Source: Stomorhina lunata
Lineage: Eukaryota; Arthropoda; Insecta; Diptera; Rhiniidae
Direction: 5' to 3'
Assembly: GCA_933228675.1 (NCBI GenBank)
Contig: OW121741.1
Location: 56,293,310-56,357,309, forward strand
DNA length: 64,000 bases
Under the pieces are notes generated by a model. The model saw nothing but the letters and a program-made list of their open reading frames with translations. It made no database searches and was not told where the DNA came from. This document shows positions 11,772 to 25,056 of the stretch, piece by piece. Within the stretch, counting starts at the first letter, position 1; each line of letters opens with the position of its first letter. The translations under genes were made by a program, and so were the position numbers.

Positions 11772-14496
11772 CATGTGCTTTTCCTATAAGAAAAAGATAT
11801 ACACGTATTTTAAAATGTTGTGATATTTGTTAGTTACCAGATATAAAGTCAGGACACCGAAATCAGGATACAAAATTTTGAACAATATAGAACTTTTGCG
11901 TTTAACTTTTAAATGTATTTTAGGTCCAATTTATGTAAGTTTAACATATCAAAATATAGGTAATATTTCCGTGATTAACACAAAAAACAAATTAATAAAA
12001 TTGAAAAAAATAATTTTGAAAATATCCCTTCAAAATCTATATACAATATCAATCAATTAAAGAGTCTAAGTATACCCTAAGAACAAAAGGCTTGCCAAAT
12101 TGAAAAAAACAATACTTTCCAAATATTATTTCTGAAGTATTTATCTAACTTTATAACAATCTAAAGCATATAACATAAACTACTTCTTGTTTCAAGATAT
12201 GTTCAAGTTTCGCATAGACATTATTTTAGCACTTGTTGTTCATGGATTTGTTACTCTATCTTTATGATGTGTTTAAAAATAATGTATATCATGTTGTTGG
12301 TCATTAGTACATGTATCAATTCGCAAGCGTTTAAGCTTTTGAATGAATCTGTATTTGTTGGCGGTCTAGGAATCTAACAAATTTCAAATATGTAAAGAAC
12401 TAATGCTGTAGTTGCTCTACTATAAGCTACTCATAAAATGAATTTGTACATTATTTTTTTGCATGCATCACTTTTGTGAATTGTTTACCTTTTGCCTAAA
12501 CTTATGGGAATTAAGATTCTTTAATAGGTATAGTATAATTTCTTTTTAGTTAAAAACTCCGTACTAATTATTCGCTGGTGTTCCTTGTAAATGAGTTTTA
12601 AGTCACAAGATATCAGCATCTACAATATCTGCAGAAAATGATATTCAAAAGTAAATGGCTTTCCGGTATGGTTTAGATAAAAATCCATTATCACTTTAGT
12701 CTATTCTTTCACAAGTCCATAATTTCTATTAATGTTTACGGTCATTATAAACTTTGCAGTATTTTTTTAATGAGTTCCACAAAAAGTCTTTCTGTTTCGA
12801 AACATTTCATCAGTAATACCATGCTTAATATCAAAACATTTCCATTAATATTTTGTAGTCAAAATTTGTCCTAATCGCAATACTTTTTATTACTCATTGC
12901 TCAAACATAAATGAATTGATTTAATCAGTACAATAATTACTAAAAATTAACTGCCGGAAATTTTTTAGTTAATTTGTATATGTTCTATTTTCCCTAAAGC
13001 GATAGAATTAAATGTTAAGAAAAGGGTGTGGTATTTTCTTTGTCTCATAATTTCTGCTAATTCATATTAGTTAAGATTACGTCATTTTGCCCAGTTAGAT
13101 TAATTTACTATAAATATCCATTTATCACATACAGAGATAAATGTAGAGTTTTCCCACCGAAACCAACTGCTTTTCAAATAGTTTTAATATAGAATCTAAA
13201 GAAATTAACACTATTTTACCCATCATGGATACTTAGTCAATGAAGATGATAGTTCTAAAAATTTCGCTAAAAATAATTTACAGAATATTGATTTATTGGC
13301 ATCGAACATAGAGTTGTTGGCGCACTAAATAAAACTTTAATTAAATATGCATTAATGCCAAGTATTGGTGGATTTTTTTTTACATATTAAGTATTATAGT
13401 TTAGTTTTAATATACAGAAGTTTATTTTTACATCCACTTCACCGCTTGAAATTACAAAGGGTAATGTTATCCAGTACGTCTCAAAACCAATGGTGAAAAT
13501 ATTGTTGCTGTTTAATTAAATGACATTTTTACCTCTTTTTTGATGTTTAAAAGATGAAATCTTATTATTTCATCAATGCCATTGTCGTATTATTTACTTG
13601 ATATACATCGCTTATTTTTTTTCCAATATAAATATTTGTTTTGATCTACTGAAGGGGTTTGCAAATGCTCTAAATTTATCGTCAAGTTTACATATGTCAC
13701 CAAAATGCCCTCCACATTGTTATTATTATATATTATTTTTCTTGAATTCTATAATTTTCAATTGTGTTTTTTGCAGCATTCACTTTAATTTCCTGTTAAT
13801 GTTTATAAAGCATTTTCTTGTCTCATCGGGCTCGAATGCTCCAGTTTCGACATTTCAGCTCTAAATCTTGGATATCTAATAATAATTTTGTTGTCTTCTA
13901 ATTTAAATAACTAGTAGCTGCAATGGTCCTCCTATTCATTCCGATGAGCGTTTCGTTGGTTTCGACGTGTGGTTTTTAATATCCACAAAACGCTTAAAAA
14001 TAAACTAAATTTAAGCATAATATTCTTATGAATTTCTTTCGATAAATATTTGTGATATCTTTTAGTAGAAGATCTCCAGTTTTGTTACAAAAATACTTTT
14101 CTGGTACCATAGTATTTAAATATTCTTATAATAATATAGAAATATATCTTTCAGAATGTTGTAATTCTCAAGTATTTACATTACTACATTATAATAAATG
14201 TATTCCGAGTATATCATATGAAGCTTCTTCTGCTTAAGAATTAATTTAATTTGATTTTTATTATTATAACAAAATGCCTTTTTCAGACTCATCTTGATGC
14301 TCTTTTGTTAGATTTAATTAATTTTACGATTAATGATACATTATATCAATCTAAAACTATTTGTGGGTACACTGTACACATTCCGTCTTTGCATCGAAAG
14401 TATAATTTCTTAAATACTTATATCTTCAAAAGATATCTTTAAAAAACTCTAGGTTTTTTTTAATGAAGCTAAATGCCTCTTGCATTAAAGGTAGAA
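11772..14496. other. AT-rich stretch without recognisable gene
   Basis: No convincing ORF, terminal repeat or RNA gene. A block at about 12085-12195 is present inverted at about 33,790-33,940, so at least part is repetitive. The small open frames at 11827, 13598, 14052 and 14251 are short and lack recognisable motifs. The region may be old TE sequence. Confidence 0.5.
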
Positions 14497-14566
14497 GGCC
14501 AATGCACGCGGCAAGCGGCTGCGGGCGGCAATCAGCTGTTTTTTGATTTGTCAAATTTCAAGCGGC

Positions 14567-15910
14567 AATGGAAAAGAGTCATGCATTAAAAGTATTTTTA
14601 AGGATAATACACAAAAGAATATACGCAACATGCGAGGAGTTTATGGGAATAACCCAATTTGGATTTAAGGAGGGTTTAGGGACGCGAGAAGCATTGCTAA
14701 GTGTTCACGCCCTAATTCAAAACTGTCGAGATGTACAAAAAGATGTTTACTTGTGTTTCATTGATTATGAAAAGGCGTTTGATAATGTGAAGCATGACAA
14801 ACTAATGGAAATCTTAAGATCTATTGGAATAGAGGAAAAGATAATACGATGCATACAAAATCTTTATTGGAATCAAACAGCCCAAATTAGTGTTGATGGA
14901 GAATTAACAGATAAAATATCAATTCTAAAAGGAGTAAGACAAGGATGTATATTATCACCGCTACTATTTAACATTTATACGGAGAAAATATTTCAAGAGA
15001 CTATTGAAGGAGAACACATAGGAATAAAAGTAAACGGGGTGTTAATCAATAACATAAGATATGCAGATGATACTACTTTGTTGACAAGTAGCATATCCGG
15101 ACTACAAAAATTGTTGCAAAAACTCTCACTCGTGAGCGAAATATATGGTCTTAAAATAAATATTTCTAAAACTAAATATATGATTATAACCAGGAAGAAT
15201 ACCCAACCCACCACCACCACTTTAAAAGTTAATAACATGGACGTTGAAAGAGTTGAAAACTATAAATACCTAGGGGTTTCAATAAACGATCAATGGGATA
15301 TGTCCAAGGAAATAAGGTGTCGTATAGAGATGGCAAGAGACGCTTTCTGCAAATACAAAAATGTACTATGTAGCCATGACATCAATGTACAAACAAAAAT
15401 AAGATTTATCAAATGCTACATTTGGTCCGTATTACTATATGCTGCTGAAGTTTGGACCATTAAAACTAGTGACGAAAAAAGGTTAGAAGCCTTCGAAATG
15501 TGGATATACCGCCGAATACTAAAAATAGCATGGACTGATAGAGTTTCAAACGAAGAAGTTTTAAGAAGGATGCATGCTGAAAGAGAATTGTTAAAAATCA
15601 TTAAAATTAGAAAGGTCTCATACCTTGGTCACATCATGAGAAATAATAAATATAAAGTCCTTCAAACAATACTCAAAGGAAAAATTGAAGGTAAACGAAC
15701 AAGGGGCAGAAGAGAAACAACGTGGATAAAAAATATTCAAGACTGGACAGGGTACAGAGATGAGAGAAATTTACTAAATGCTGCAAAGAATCGAGAACTC
15801 ATCATTTTATAAATAAATTTTATATTAAATTGTAAAAAAATTTTTAAATTGTACGATCGCTTATATTCGGAAATCGGATTAGCAAATAAAAGAAGAAGAA
15901 GAATGGAAAA
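14567..15910 (+). mobile_element. 5'-truncated RTE-like LINE with 9-bp target duplication
   Basis: The insert (14576-15901) is bounded by AATGGAAAA at 14567-14575 and again at 15902-15910. The 3' end is a short tandem AAG repeat (AAAAGAAGAAGAAG) instead of poly(A), which fits the RTE clade habit of short simple-repeat tails. The 5' end is truncated inside the reverse transcriptase. Confidence 0.8.
14568..15812 (+). pseudogene. RTE-like reverse transcriptase fragment
   Basis: A 414-codon open frame for the reverse transcriptase core and C-terminal part of a non-LTR retrotransposon. It has the aspartate of CFIDYEKAFD (D66), the GVRQGCILSPLLF block (122-134) and the catalytic YADD (165-168). 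The C-terminal region has the YLGHIMR and GRRETTW stretches seen in RTE/BovB-type ORFs. The endonuclease is missing. The first codons, including the ATG at 14568, come from the duplicated target sequence, so the apparent start is accidental. The frame is free of stops, which suggests a recent or selected insert. RTE is the best guess from motifs; a tree would decide between RTE and related clades. Confidence 0.8.
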
Positions 15911-16079
15911 AAATAGAACTTTGTTCTACTTTTCCGCGCGGCAGATTTTTTCAGTGCTGCCAGATTTAATTATATCCTACTCAAATATTTTTTTATATGA
16001 ACATTTTTGTAAACAAGCACACATTTTATGTACTGGCAATACTACGACCGCCCGCAGCCGCATGCCGCGTGTATTGGCC

Positions 16080-17047
16080 CTGTATCTTAAGTTAACTTCT
16101 TCAACCTGTAAAAAATTACAAAAGATGATAATTGGCAATCCATTTTATCTGTTATAATTCTGTTTATGCTCCTTCAACGTTTTTTTTTTTTTTCTTTTTT
16201 CCGAAAGAGAAAATAGTTTTTTTAGTAATTAAGGTCTTTAAGGTAATTAAGGTCTAATATACCAGACCTACATATCTTTTGTGAATTAATCCAATTTGAA
16301 ATGAGACAATTTCCTACCATTATTGAAGAACCTGATTTTATTTATTGATCAATAAAATTTTCGTCCCTTAAAAATGTTTTTAAACATTTGTCTTAATTGT
16401 TCTAGCATTCTGTAACTAATATGAATATGCCGTGATCTTTTTCTTGAAATTTTTTCTTATAAAATTTAAAACCTTGCGATTACCAAAAATTTTTTAAATA
16501 ACGGAAACGAGTTATTGGATATTAGTTCTTTTCTTTTTCTTTAGTTATAATTCAGCTTTTAATTACTTTCATTAGAATAACTCAAGCTGAAATGTAAGAA
16601 ATAATGTTGTTATTGTAATTGCCGAATTATAGCTAAAACTTTGATTATTTTCTGATTCCCAGCGAACAGTTATTAAATTTCTCTAAGGATATAGTGTTGC
16701 CTATGAACATATTTTTTTTTTTTTATTAATAAATTTCCTAATGTGTTTTCGCTTGACCATACTTTTTTGTGAAAACTGGTAGATTTTCAGTCGATTCTTT
16801 TCATGAGAATATAAAACTTTATATAAACATTTCGTCTAGCTTCTGATTAAATAATTTGTGGTGTTGTTTGTACGGATATTAATTTCATTCCACAAAAAAA
16901 TTTAATATAATTCGTCAGAGTTTTTGTTAAAAAGCACATTTAGTTATGTTGAACATCTTTAGGGATATATCCGAAGAATGTTTCTTAGAGATTTAGGTCT
17001 TGTGTAATAGTTTATTCAATAATAAAATCTTCAATGATACTTCAAAC
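16080..17047. other. AT-rich non-coding stretch
   Basis: No gene seen. It leads without a visible boundary into copy B of the 1.87-kb repeat, and the corresponding part of copy A would lie left of the window, so it may belong to the same unit. Confidence 0.5.
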
Positions 17048-18927
17048 TAGATAAAATTTTAACTTCAGTTCTTTAACTTTGAATTTTTATATCATAGTTA
17101 TATATAATTCAGTATTAAGCAACTATTTTTTTCTGGTGTAATACTTTACTCATTAAATAATAGTTATTATATTATAATTTTCGCTTCAGAACTTGATCAA
17201 ATCAAGAAAGTATGTTAACTGTTTTAACAGGAAACATTCACAATTGTTTTTCTAACCGCACATTGTCTTCCAAAAATACTACTTGCATGAATGATATTCT
17301 AGACGCTACAAATTTTTCTTTCAATGCTCTTAAATCCTTTACTTAAATCGGTCTTTTTTACAAAATATGTATTTATAGTCATCTGAGGTAACATTTTGTG
17401 CTAAACAGAAACGTCAAGTTACCTGACCAAATTTAGTTTTTTTAATAGTTTCATTTAGTAACCAACAAATTGTATCAGAACTCTACGCATATGTACTTAT
17501 AGATCATATTTTAAATATCGACTTGTTGATGGCATAAGATTATGACTTATTTTATTATTTCTAGTTGTCTTTTTCATTTATTTATTTTTTTTATTCAATT
17601 TGTAGTATTAACGTTAAATGCCTTCAGCAGCAATTCTCGCTGATATTCTGGATACATGACGCTGTGATGTATAAGTACTTTACTTATTTGTTGCAAATAT
17701 AGGATATGCTTGAATGGACTAAAGTATCCCTATCACGTTCTGATTCCCTAAACTCTGGCTCTAACCACACAATGAACTTATGCTTAATGTTGTTATTTGA
17801 TTGTCTGTTCTTTGGTGTCTAGACATCTGCTTGCATTTTCTTAGGAGTCACATTCCTTTTCTAATAGTATATATCCAGAATCCGACCTATGTCTGCCCAA
17901 ATGAGCTTAGGAGTTATGCTCTCCTGCAGGGAAAACTTCTTGATTTATAAAAAAAAAATCCTAATTCAGTATTTTACTGGATAACTTTATTCAGGAACCA
18001 TTAAATAGCACGATCACTTTTATTCCACTTCTACTTTGCATAATCTAAAGCCTCACGATCGTATTTTGATTCTTTTTAGATTGGCTTTTTTCATTATCTT
18101 TGCATTTGTTAAAAATAAAAACGTTCTTGCCCTAAAGAGACGTACGTTAGATCATCTAATAGAATGAGAAAAAGCATAAAGTTTTGTTTTCACATTTTGA
18201 TCACTTTCACATTTTTATCACTTAAAATCATATAGATTTTGTATCGCTTTCTCTAATTGAGTGTGCTATGGTATCGTGCTTGTGTTCCAATTGTTTTTGG
18301 TGAGGATTTTCTTTATCCTAAGCATTTCAAACGAACGTTTGACAGAATGGGCTGACGTGTTTACTTTTTACCTATATTGCCTGCAGTTTAAATTGAAAGG
18401 CTTCTTTTTAACCGTTGTATTCCTATTTTCGCTATGGTAATTTTTTCGATATTATGTGTTGTACCTTTTAAAAGCTATACAGCTGCGTATAACTTGTAAA
18501 GTTCATTATAATTGTTAAATTTTGCAATATGTTTCGCTGTTCCAAATGTTTCTGCACTCGGATCAACGTCTTTATGCTCAACAAATAGTATAACTAAACG
18601 TGATATATACTTACACAGATATGTATAAACACTTCTTTAACAAACAGGATAGAAAATAAAACATTTACACTAAAGTTCTGATTGAGTTGCATCAGCTACT
18701 GAAATATTGCAAAATTAATAGATCTATTTTTATACAAATATTGATATATTCGTAATTCACACACAAGTTATGTTAAAATATATATAAATTCTCTTACAAA
18801 TGTAATATATTATTCTAAAAGTTTCTAAAAACAACATTGAATAAAATTTGGCATAAAGCATTGAATAAAATCATAAAAATTTTGTTATTTGAACACCATT
18901 GGTATATAAGATTCGGCAAAGCCGAAT
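17048..18927. repeat. Copy B of the 1.87-kb dispersed repeat
   Basis: Direct repeat of 1-1863 at about 97-98% by eye, with differences such as an extra insertion near 18330-18345 and an 8-bp loss near 18900. It ends in the palindrome ATTCGGCAAAGCCGAAT (18911-18927), followed by the family end ATAACACTCTTACTTGT. That is the reverse complement of the start of the copies at 22.75, 28.02 and 63.88 kb. No ORF. Confidence 0.85.
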
Positions 18928-18945
18928 ATAACACTCTTACTTGTT

Positions 18946-19400
18946 TTTATTTAAAATTATTTTACACACATATATATACATAAAAAAAATATATTACACA
19001 AACACAATACAAATTTTTAAAATAAAACAAAGATTATTTATTTATTTATTTAAGATTAAAAAAAAACACAAAAATAAATTAAAACACGAATAATTTGGAA
19101 TACACACACACAATTACATTAAAACACCCCAACTATTTGAAACTACATATATAGTAACAGTCATAAATTAAAAAACACAAAAAACAAAACTTTGAAATAC
19201 CACAATCTATATATATAAAACTCTAACGTGACTGACTAACTGACTGACTCATCATCGCCCAGCCCAAACGGCTAAAGCTAGAGAGCTGAAATTTTGACAG
19301 CGGGTACCTTTTTCGAAGTATAGATCCGCTTAGAAGGGATTTTTGGAAATTCGGCCTCTCAGGGGGTAAAAAAGGGAAAAATTAGTAATCAGCTACAAAA
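18946..19400. other. Simple AC/AT-rich stretch leading to a possible Helitron-like end
   Basis: About 250 bp of A/T- and ACAC-rich sequence is followed at about 19206 by TCTATATATATAAAACTC and a GACTGACTAACTGACTGAC stretch. A 5' TC start fits Helitron-type ends, but no 3' CTRR end with hairpin was found, so this is only a suggestion. Confidence 0.3.
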
Positions 19401-22400
19401 ATAAGTAGACACGTGTTTGGTACTTTGTAGCAGATGGGACAAATAGGGGGTAAAAAGGGTAAAAATAAAATGTTGGTACTTTTTTTTTAAACCAAATGTA
19501 TCTTTTAAACCAATCTACATAGTAAAAAAATTCAAAACGGAGACTGTAAACAAGAAAAAAATATTAGACACGTGTTTGGTACTTTTTGATTCAGGGTTCA
19601 GAAGAAAAAAAAGCGGGTGAAAAAAATTTAGGGTAGGACCATTTTTATTTTTCTTTGTGTTTCACTTGAACCAATAAAGCTAGAAATGAAATTTATAGGG
19701 AGGTCGATTGCCAAGTACAAAATATCAAATACGTGTTTTGTACTTTTTTCAATTAAAAGGGTAAAAATCGATAACATTATATCTCCTTAACCAAAAGCGA
19801 TAGAAGCGAATATTAAATTGGTTTGAGATTCGCACTAGAAACTAAGGGATACGTGTTCGGTACTTTTTTGAAAACAGGCCGCCTAGCGGGCAAAACAGGG
19901 AAGAAAAGGGAGAAATTAGTAACATCATATCTCCGAAACCAACATAGATAGAAACAAAGTTTATATTGGATTTTAATCGGCTAGGAAAATAAGGGGACAC
20001 GTGGTACTTTTTTGAAAATGGCACAAATAGGGATAAAAAAGGGTAAAAACTATATTTTAGTACTTTTTTAACCCATATGTATCTTTTAAACTAATAAATA
20101 TAGAAACATAATTTATATCGCAACCGATAGATATTAAAAAACAATTAACTACGTATTTGGTTTTGTGTTTAATGGGGTACAAAAGGGTAAAAAAATGGAA
20201 AATACTCAAGGGTAGGTTTTTTGGTTTTTAGCTATGGATATATTTTAGGCTAATGAAGCCAGAAGTATAATTTATTGACTGGTCGATTGACATTAAAAAA
20301 ATAGACTACGTGTTTGGTACTTTTTTTTTAATTTTGGGGGTAAAAATTTGTTAAGTATATCTTTTAAGCCAAAAGTGATAGAAACAAAAACTAAATTTGT
20401 CTGAGATTGGCACTTAAAATTAAAGGACACGTGTTCGGTACTTTTTTGAAATTTAACCTCTTAGAAGGTAAAACAGGGTAGGAAAGGGAGAAATTAGTAA
20501 CATCATATCTTCGAAACTAACACCGATGCAAACAAAGTTTAAATTAGATTTGAATCGGATAAAAAAATAAATGGACACGTATTTGGTACTATTTTGAAAA
20601 TGTTACTAATAAGAATAAAAAGGGTAAAAACTATATTTTGGTACTTTTTTTAACCCATATATATCTTTTGAACTAATAAACATAGAAACACAATTTTTAT
20701 CGCAACAGATAGGCATTAAAAAACTATTAAACACTTATTTGGTTCTTTTGCGATTTATGGGGGACGAAAGGGTAAAAAAGGGAAAATATTCAAGAGTAGG
20801 TTTTTTGCTTTTTAGCTTTTAGGCTAATGAAGCCAGAAGCATAATTTGTTTGTTGCTTTTTAGCTTTTTTGCTTTTAGGCTAATGAAGCCAGAACCCTAA
20901 TGGCTGGTCAATTGACATTGAAAAAAATAAAATACGTGGTTGGTTCTTTTTTAAATATTGGGGATAAAAATCGGTAAAAATATATCATCTAAGCCAAAAG
21001 TGATAGAAACAGAAACCAAATTTGTCTATGATCGGCACTTTAAATTAAGGGACATTCGGTACTTTTTTTAATTCGGCCGTTTTGGGGTTAAAACAGAGCG
21101 ATAGGAACAAAGTTGAAATTTGATTCGGATCGGCTGAAAAAAGGAGAAACGTATTTGGTACTTTTTTTAATATGGCACTAATAAGGGTAAAAAAGGGTAA
21201 AAACTATATTTTAGTACTTTTTTGAACCCATATGTATCTTTTGAAATAATAAACATAGAGACGCAGTAACGTCGCAATCGATAAGTAACAAAGAATTATT
21301 AGACACGTATTTAGTACTTTTACGATAAATGAGGTAAAAAAGATAAAAACGGGAACATATTCAAGGATAGGTTTTTTTTTAACTATGAAGCCAGAACTAT
21401 AATTTACAGACGGGTCGATTCATATTGAAAAATTATAAGACATGTGCTGCTTAGTGGTTAAACAGAAACAGAAAATGTATAAATTAGTAACGTCATATCT
21501 CCGAAATTTACATTGTTAGAAACAAAGTTGAAATTGGATTTGGATCGTCTTGCAAAAAAGGGGACACGAGTTTGGTACTTTTTTGGAAATGGAACTAATA
21601 AGGGGAGGTAAAAACAATATTTTGGTACTTTTTTAACCCTATACGTATACGTATAATTTACATCACAATTGATAAGGACTAAAGAAAGAACGTGCTTGGC
21701 ACTTTTACGATAAATGAGGCACAAAACAGTAAAAACGGGTAAATATTAAATTGTTTTTTGTTTTTTAACTATGAATATAATTTAAACAAATAAAGCCAGA
21801 AGTATAATTTACAGACGAGTCTATTTACATTGAAGAAGTATAAGACACGCGTTTGATTCATTTTTTTTTTTTAATTTTTGTAGTAAAAAGTAGGGAAAAT
21901 CGGAAACATAATATCTTCTAAATCAAAAGTGATAGAATCAAAAATTAAATTGGTATATGATCAGCACAAAAAATTTAATTTGGCCACTTATTTGTAAAAC
22001 AGGCTAGAAAATGGATAAATCATATAATAAGCTAGAAAAATAAAGGGACATATGTTCTGTACTTTTTTTGGAAATGGCACTAATAAGGGATAAAAGGATA
22101 AAAACTATATTTTGATACTTTTTTTTGACCCATACGCATCTTTTGAACTTATAAATATAAAGCCTCACTTTATGCCAGTCAATAAGTATTAAACAATTTT
22201 AAACATGTGCTTGGTACTTTTACGATAAATGGGGTTAAAAAGGGTGAAAACGGGAAAGTATTCATTTAAGCCAAGTCAAAAGTATAAATTAGAGATGTGT
22301 CGATTCACATTGAAGAAAATTAAAATAAATATTTGGTAGTTTTTTCAATTAAAGGGGTAAAAAAGGGAAAAATCGATGACATTATATCTTCTAAACCTAA

Positions 22401-22740
22401 AGTGATAGAAACCTAAAGTGATAGAACTAAGATCAGCACTTAAAATTAAGGGACAAGTATTTAGTACTTTTTGCAAATTTAACAGTTCTGGGGTTAAAAT
22501 AGGGTAGAAAATGAAATAATTAGTAAAGTTATATTTCTGAAACTAATATCGTTATAAACAAAACTTAAATTGGATTTAGATTTGCTAGAAAAATAAAAAG
22601 TCACGTTTTTAGCACTTTTCGTAAATGAGATAAAAATATTGGATAAAAAGGATAAAAACTAAATTTTGGTATTTTTTTTACCAATAGATAACTTTTGGAT
22701 CAAATATTATAAAAACAAAATTTATACCACAATCGATAAA
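19400..22740 (+). repeat. Degenerate tandem array with ~145-bp subunits
   Basis: The core ACACGTRTTTGGTACTTTT recurs about 20 times, for example near 19408, 19567, 19847, 20307, 20434, 20573, 21150, 21303, 21553, 22205 and 22450. Each is followed by a GGGTAAAAAAGGGTAAAAA-type stretch. Spacing is mostly 110-170 bp. Different subunit types alternate (one ends in GAAAATGGCACTAATAAGGG), giving a higher-order period of roughly 400-580 bp. Sequence between cores has diverged strongly. Related units lie inverted at 4.9-5.35 kb and direct at 31.2-31.7 kb. No coding sequence. Confidence 0.8.
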
Positions 22741-22745
22741 CATAA

Positions 22746-24747
22746 CATGTAAGAGTGGTATATTCGGCTTTGCCGAATCTTGGATACCCTTCACCAATGG
22801 TGTTCCAAAAGTACTTAATGTAATTCCTAGCAATATTTGGTTATACTAGTATTATATGCAAAGAGTCTTTAAAATTAAGAGTCGGAAAACGAAAAGCTTT
22901 TCGGTGGCGTCATCATCTAGAATAGTTATGCACCCAAAGGTTAGGTTGGGCAGGTGGCTGATGTCTAGGGAAGCTTCACTTGGGTTCTAAAGTGGTCCCT
23001 TTGTGAAAGATAATGATTACTAGACTACAAGTAGAGAATGCATATTTAAGCCAGCCAGTAGCTTCGAAATAAAATAGACACATATTTTACGAACATTTAA
23101 TAAAGTTCGATAGACCAGATAAACCATGCAGAAAAGATGCTTCAAAATGTAAATGCCCTTAGATTTGCAATAGCACATCGATTTGATGAAGTTTAAGTAT
23201 TCTGGCATGTAGCCCAAAAACACAGTGCCCAGTGAGGGTTTTGCACTTTAATTCGCACGAATTATCCAACTAGTAAAAGTTCTTGATTAGTTATGTAAAA
23301 CTCTGAAGCTTTAACAATGATTGTCAATGTATACAAGCCTTAAAATTATAGGGTATACACTCTTAGTTTTAGATACATACGTGAAATATATAGCTTTTAA
23401 ATGGATGGATATCAGCTTTGTCGGAAAAGTTATTAAAGATTTACTTATTAATCTGAAGTTAGTTAATTAATTAAAATGAACACTTCATCAATAATATTTG
23501 GTATGTATTGTTCTTTCGATCTGTCCGATGGATGTTTGAAAAGTTTTGCTCTAGTTCCTTGTGCAATTTTAATGCGATTTAATTTATCAGCAATAAGTAG
23601 ATTCCCGGTCGGGGTTATATGGGAGATTTCACTAAATGTGAATAGAGCTCGCCCATTTTCAATATCGAACTTTTCAAGAGATCAGAAATACTTTTGTCAA
23701 ATGTTGTCCCTCTAGAAAGTTTATTTTAGGCGCTATCGCCCTGAATTAGGATATTGTACAACGTCTTTATACTAAATGTCATCATCGTATCTTAGGCGAT
23801 GTTAAACGGGATCAATTGTCAAACGTGGACGGATTTCTCCCAATTGCAATTAAAAAATTTAAATTTGCGTTGATATGTGAGGTACTTACATACATATGTA
23901 GGTTTTGAACGGATATCATGTAGTTAGCTGCATTTTTGCACTTCCTAGGAAGATTACCTATAATTTGATATATAATACATTCTCAAATGTTATCATAATG
24001 TTCAAAAGTCTGACACAAAATTAAGATAAATGCAGTGTGTCTGTCTGCTAAAATCAGATTTGTGGAGCTCCTGGATTTTACACAAAATTTTAGGATATTA
24101 TCCCACCCTGAATTTCATCATTGCCGATCAAAACACCATCGCTTAAACGCTAAATTATATCTACCACAAATTACAGAATGCATCAGGATTTAGGTAATCC
24201 CCTGCGAAGGACGCTATTAAATTTCATCAAAATAAACACCTGAGATATCGACAAAACAGGAGCTCCAAAAACTTGACTACAACAGAAAAAAGGACAGACA
24301 GGTAGACGGACGGACAAACTAACAGGCGGACGGACAGACAAACAGACGGACGGACGGAGGTAGCGAAATCGATTCTCCTGCCGATTCTGAGTTGATCGGT
24401 ACAATTTGAATGGTATTCATAATCAGATTTGTGGAGTATATAGATCAGATTTTAGAAAATCCTCCCACAAAGAACGATGTCAAATGTCATCACAATCGGT
24501 CCACAAACACCTGAGATATCGCTGAAACAATACTTAAAAAATGTAAACAAAATTTCTTAGACACGTACTTTGGGCAATTTGCTGTACATCAAATGTAGTG
24601 TTATGGCGATATCTCAATTGTTTATGGACCGCTTTTGATAAAATTTAATAACGTGCTTGGCGGAGGAATTTCCTAAAATATGATAAAAAATTTATGTAGG
24701 TCCGTGTTAAAGGAGGATGGTTTTTCCTATTTCTGCATTTCATTTTT
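22746..24747 (+). mobile_element. DINE-like element copy
   Basis: The left end is AAGAGTGGTATATTCGGC with palindrome ATTCGGCTTTGCCGAAT (22762-22778), then ACCCTTCACCAATGGTG. The next 2 kb runs parallel to 28023-30060. It contains a (GTCY)n microsatellite at about 24292-24360 in GACGGACA orientation. Small open frames inside it are products of the repeat. Non-autonomous. Confidence 0.8.
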
Positions 24748-24776
24748 ATACCCTTCACCAATAGGTGAAAAGGTAT
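24748..24776 (+). repeat. 29-nt palindromic hairpin 4
   Basis: Same hairpin as at 5363 with one base change in the right stem (AAAAGGTAT). It starts the next module. Confidence 0.8.
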
Positions 24777-25056
24777 TATAAGTTTGTCATTCAGTTTGTA
24801 ATTTCGTCTTAGACCCCATAAAAATTATACCGATTGACTCAGAATCGCCAGGAGAATCGAATTAGCCATGTCCGTCTGTCTATCTATTGAAATCAAGTTT
24901 GTGGAGCTCATATAGGGTGTAGCGAGATAAATTGTATATCAGATTCTAGGAAATTGACCTACGCAGCACACTATTAATATAATATGATATAATCATCAAA
25001 ATCGGTCCATAAACACCGGAGATATCGGCAAAATACTAAAATTCGTTGGGTACAAA

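Larger units (their letters stand above)
14497..16079. mobile_element. GC-rich-ended MITE interrupted by an RTE-like LINE
   Basis: The outer ends are imperfect inverted repeats of about 32 bp: GGCCAATGCACGCGGCAAGC at the left, and the reverse complement of GCCGCGTGTATTGGCC at the right (16048-16079). Without the LINE, the element would be roughly 250 bp. No target duplication could be recognised outside the ends. The interior has no coding sequence of its own. Confidence 0.7.

Noticed and set aside
11772..14496. Possible host gene in the longest TE-poor stretch
   Set aside because: Only short frames without motifs, no plausible splice structure that I could assemble, and part of the stretch is repeated at 33.8 kb.
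19400..22740. CRISPR-like or satellite array
   Set aside because: Units are too long, degenerate and of several types, spacers are not unique, and the genome is eukaryotic.
24183..24404. Open frames rich in SVCLSVRPS repeats (also at 26.9, 29.5, 30.5 and 35.4 kb)
   Set aside because: They are translations of the (GTCY)n microsatellite on either strand, with no domain or consistent start.
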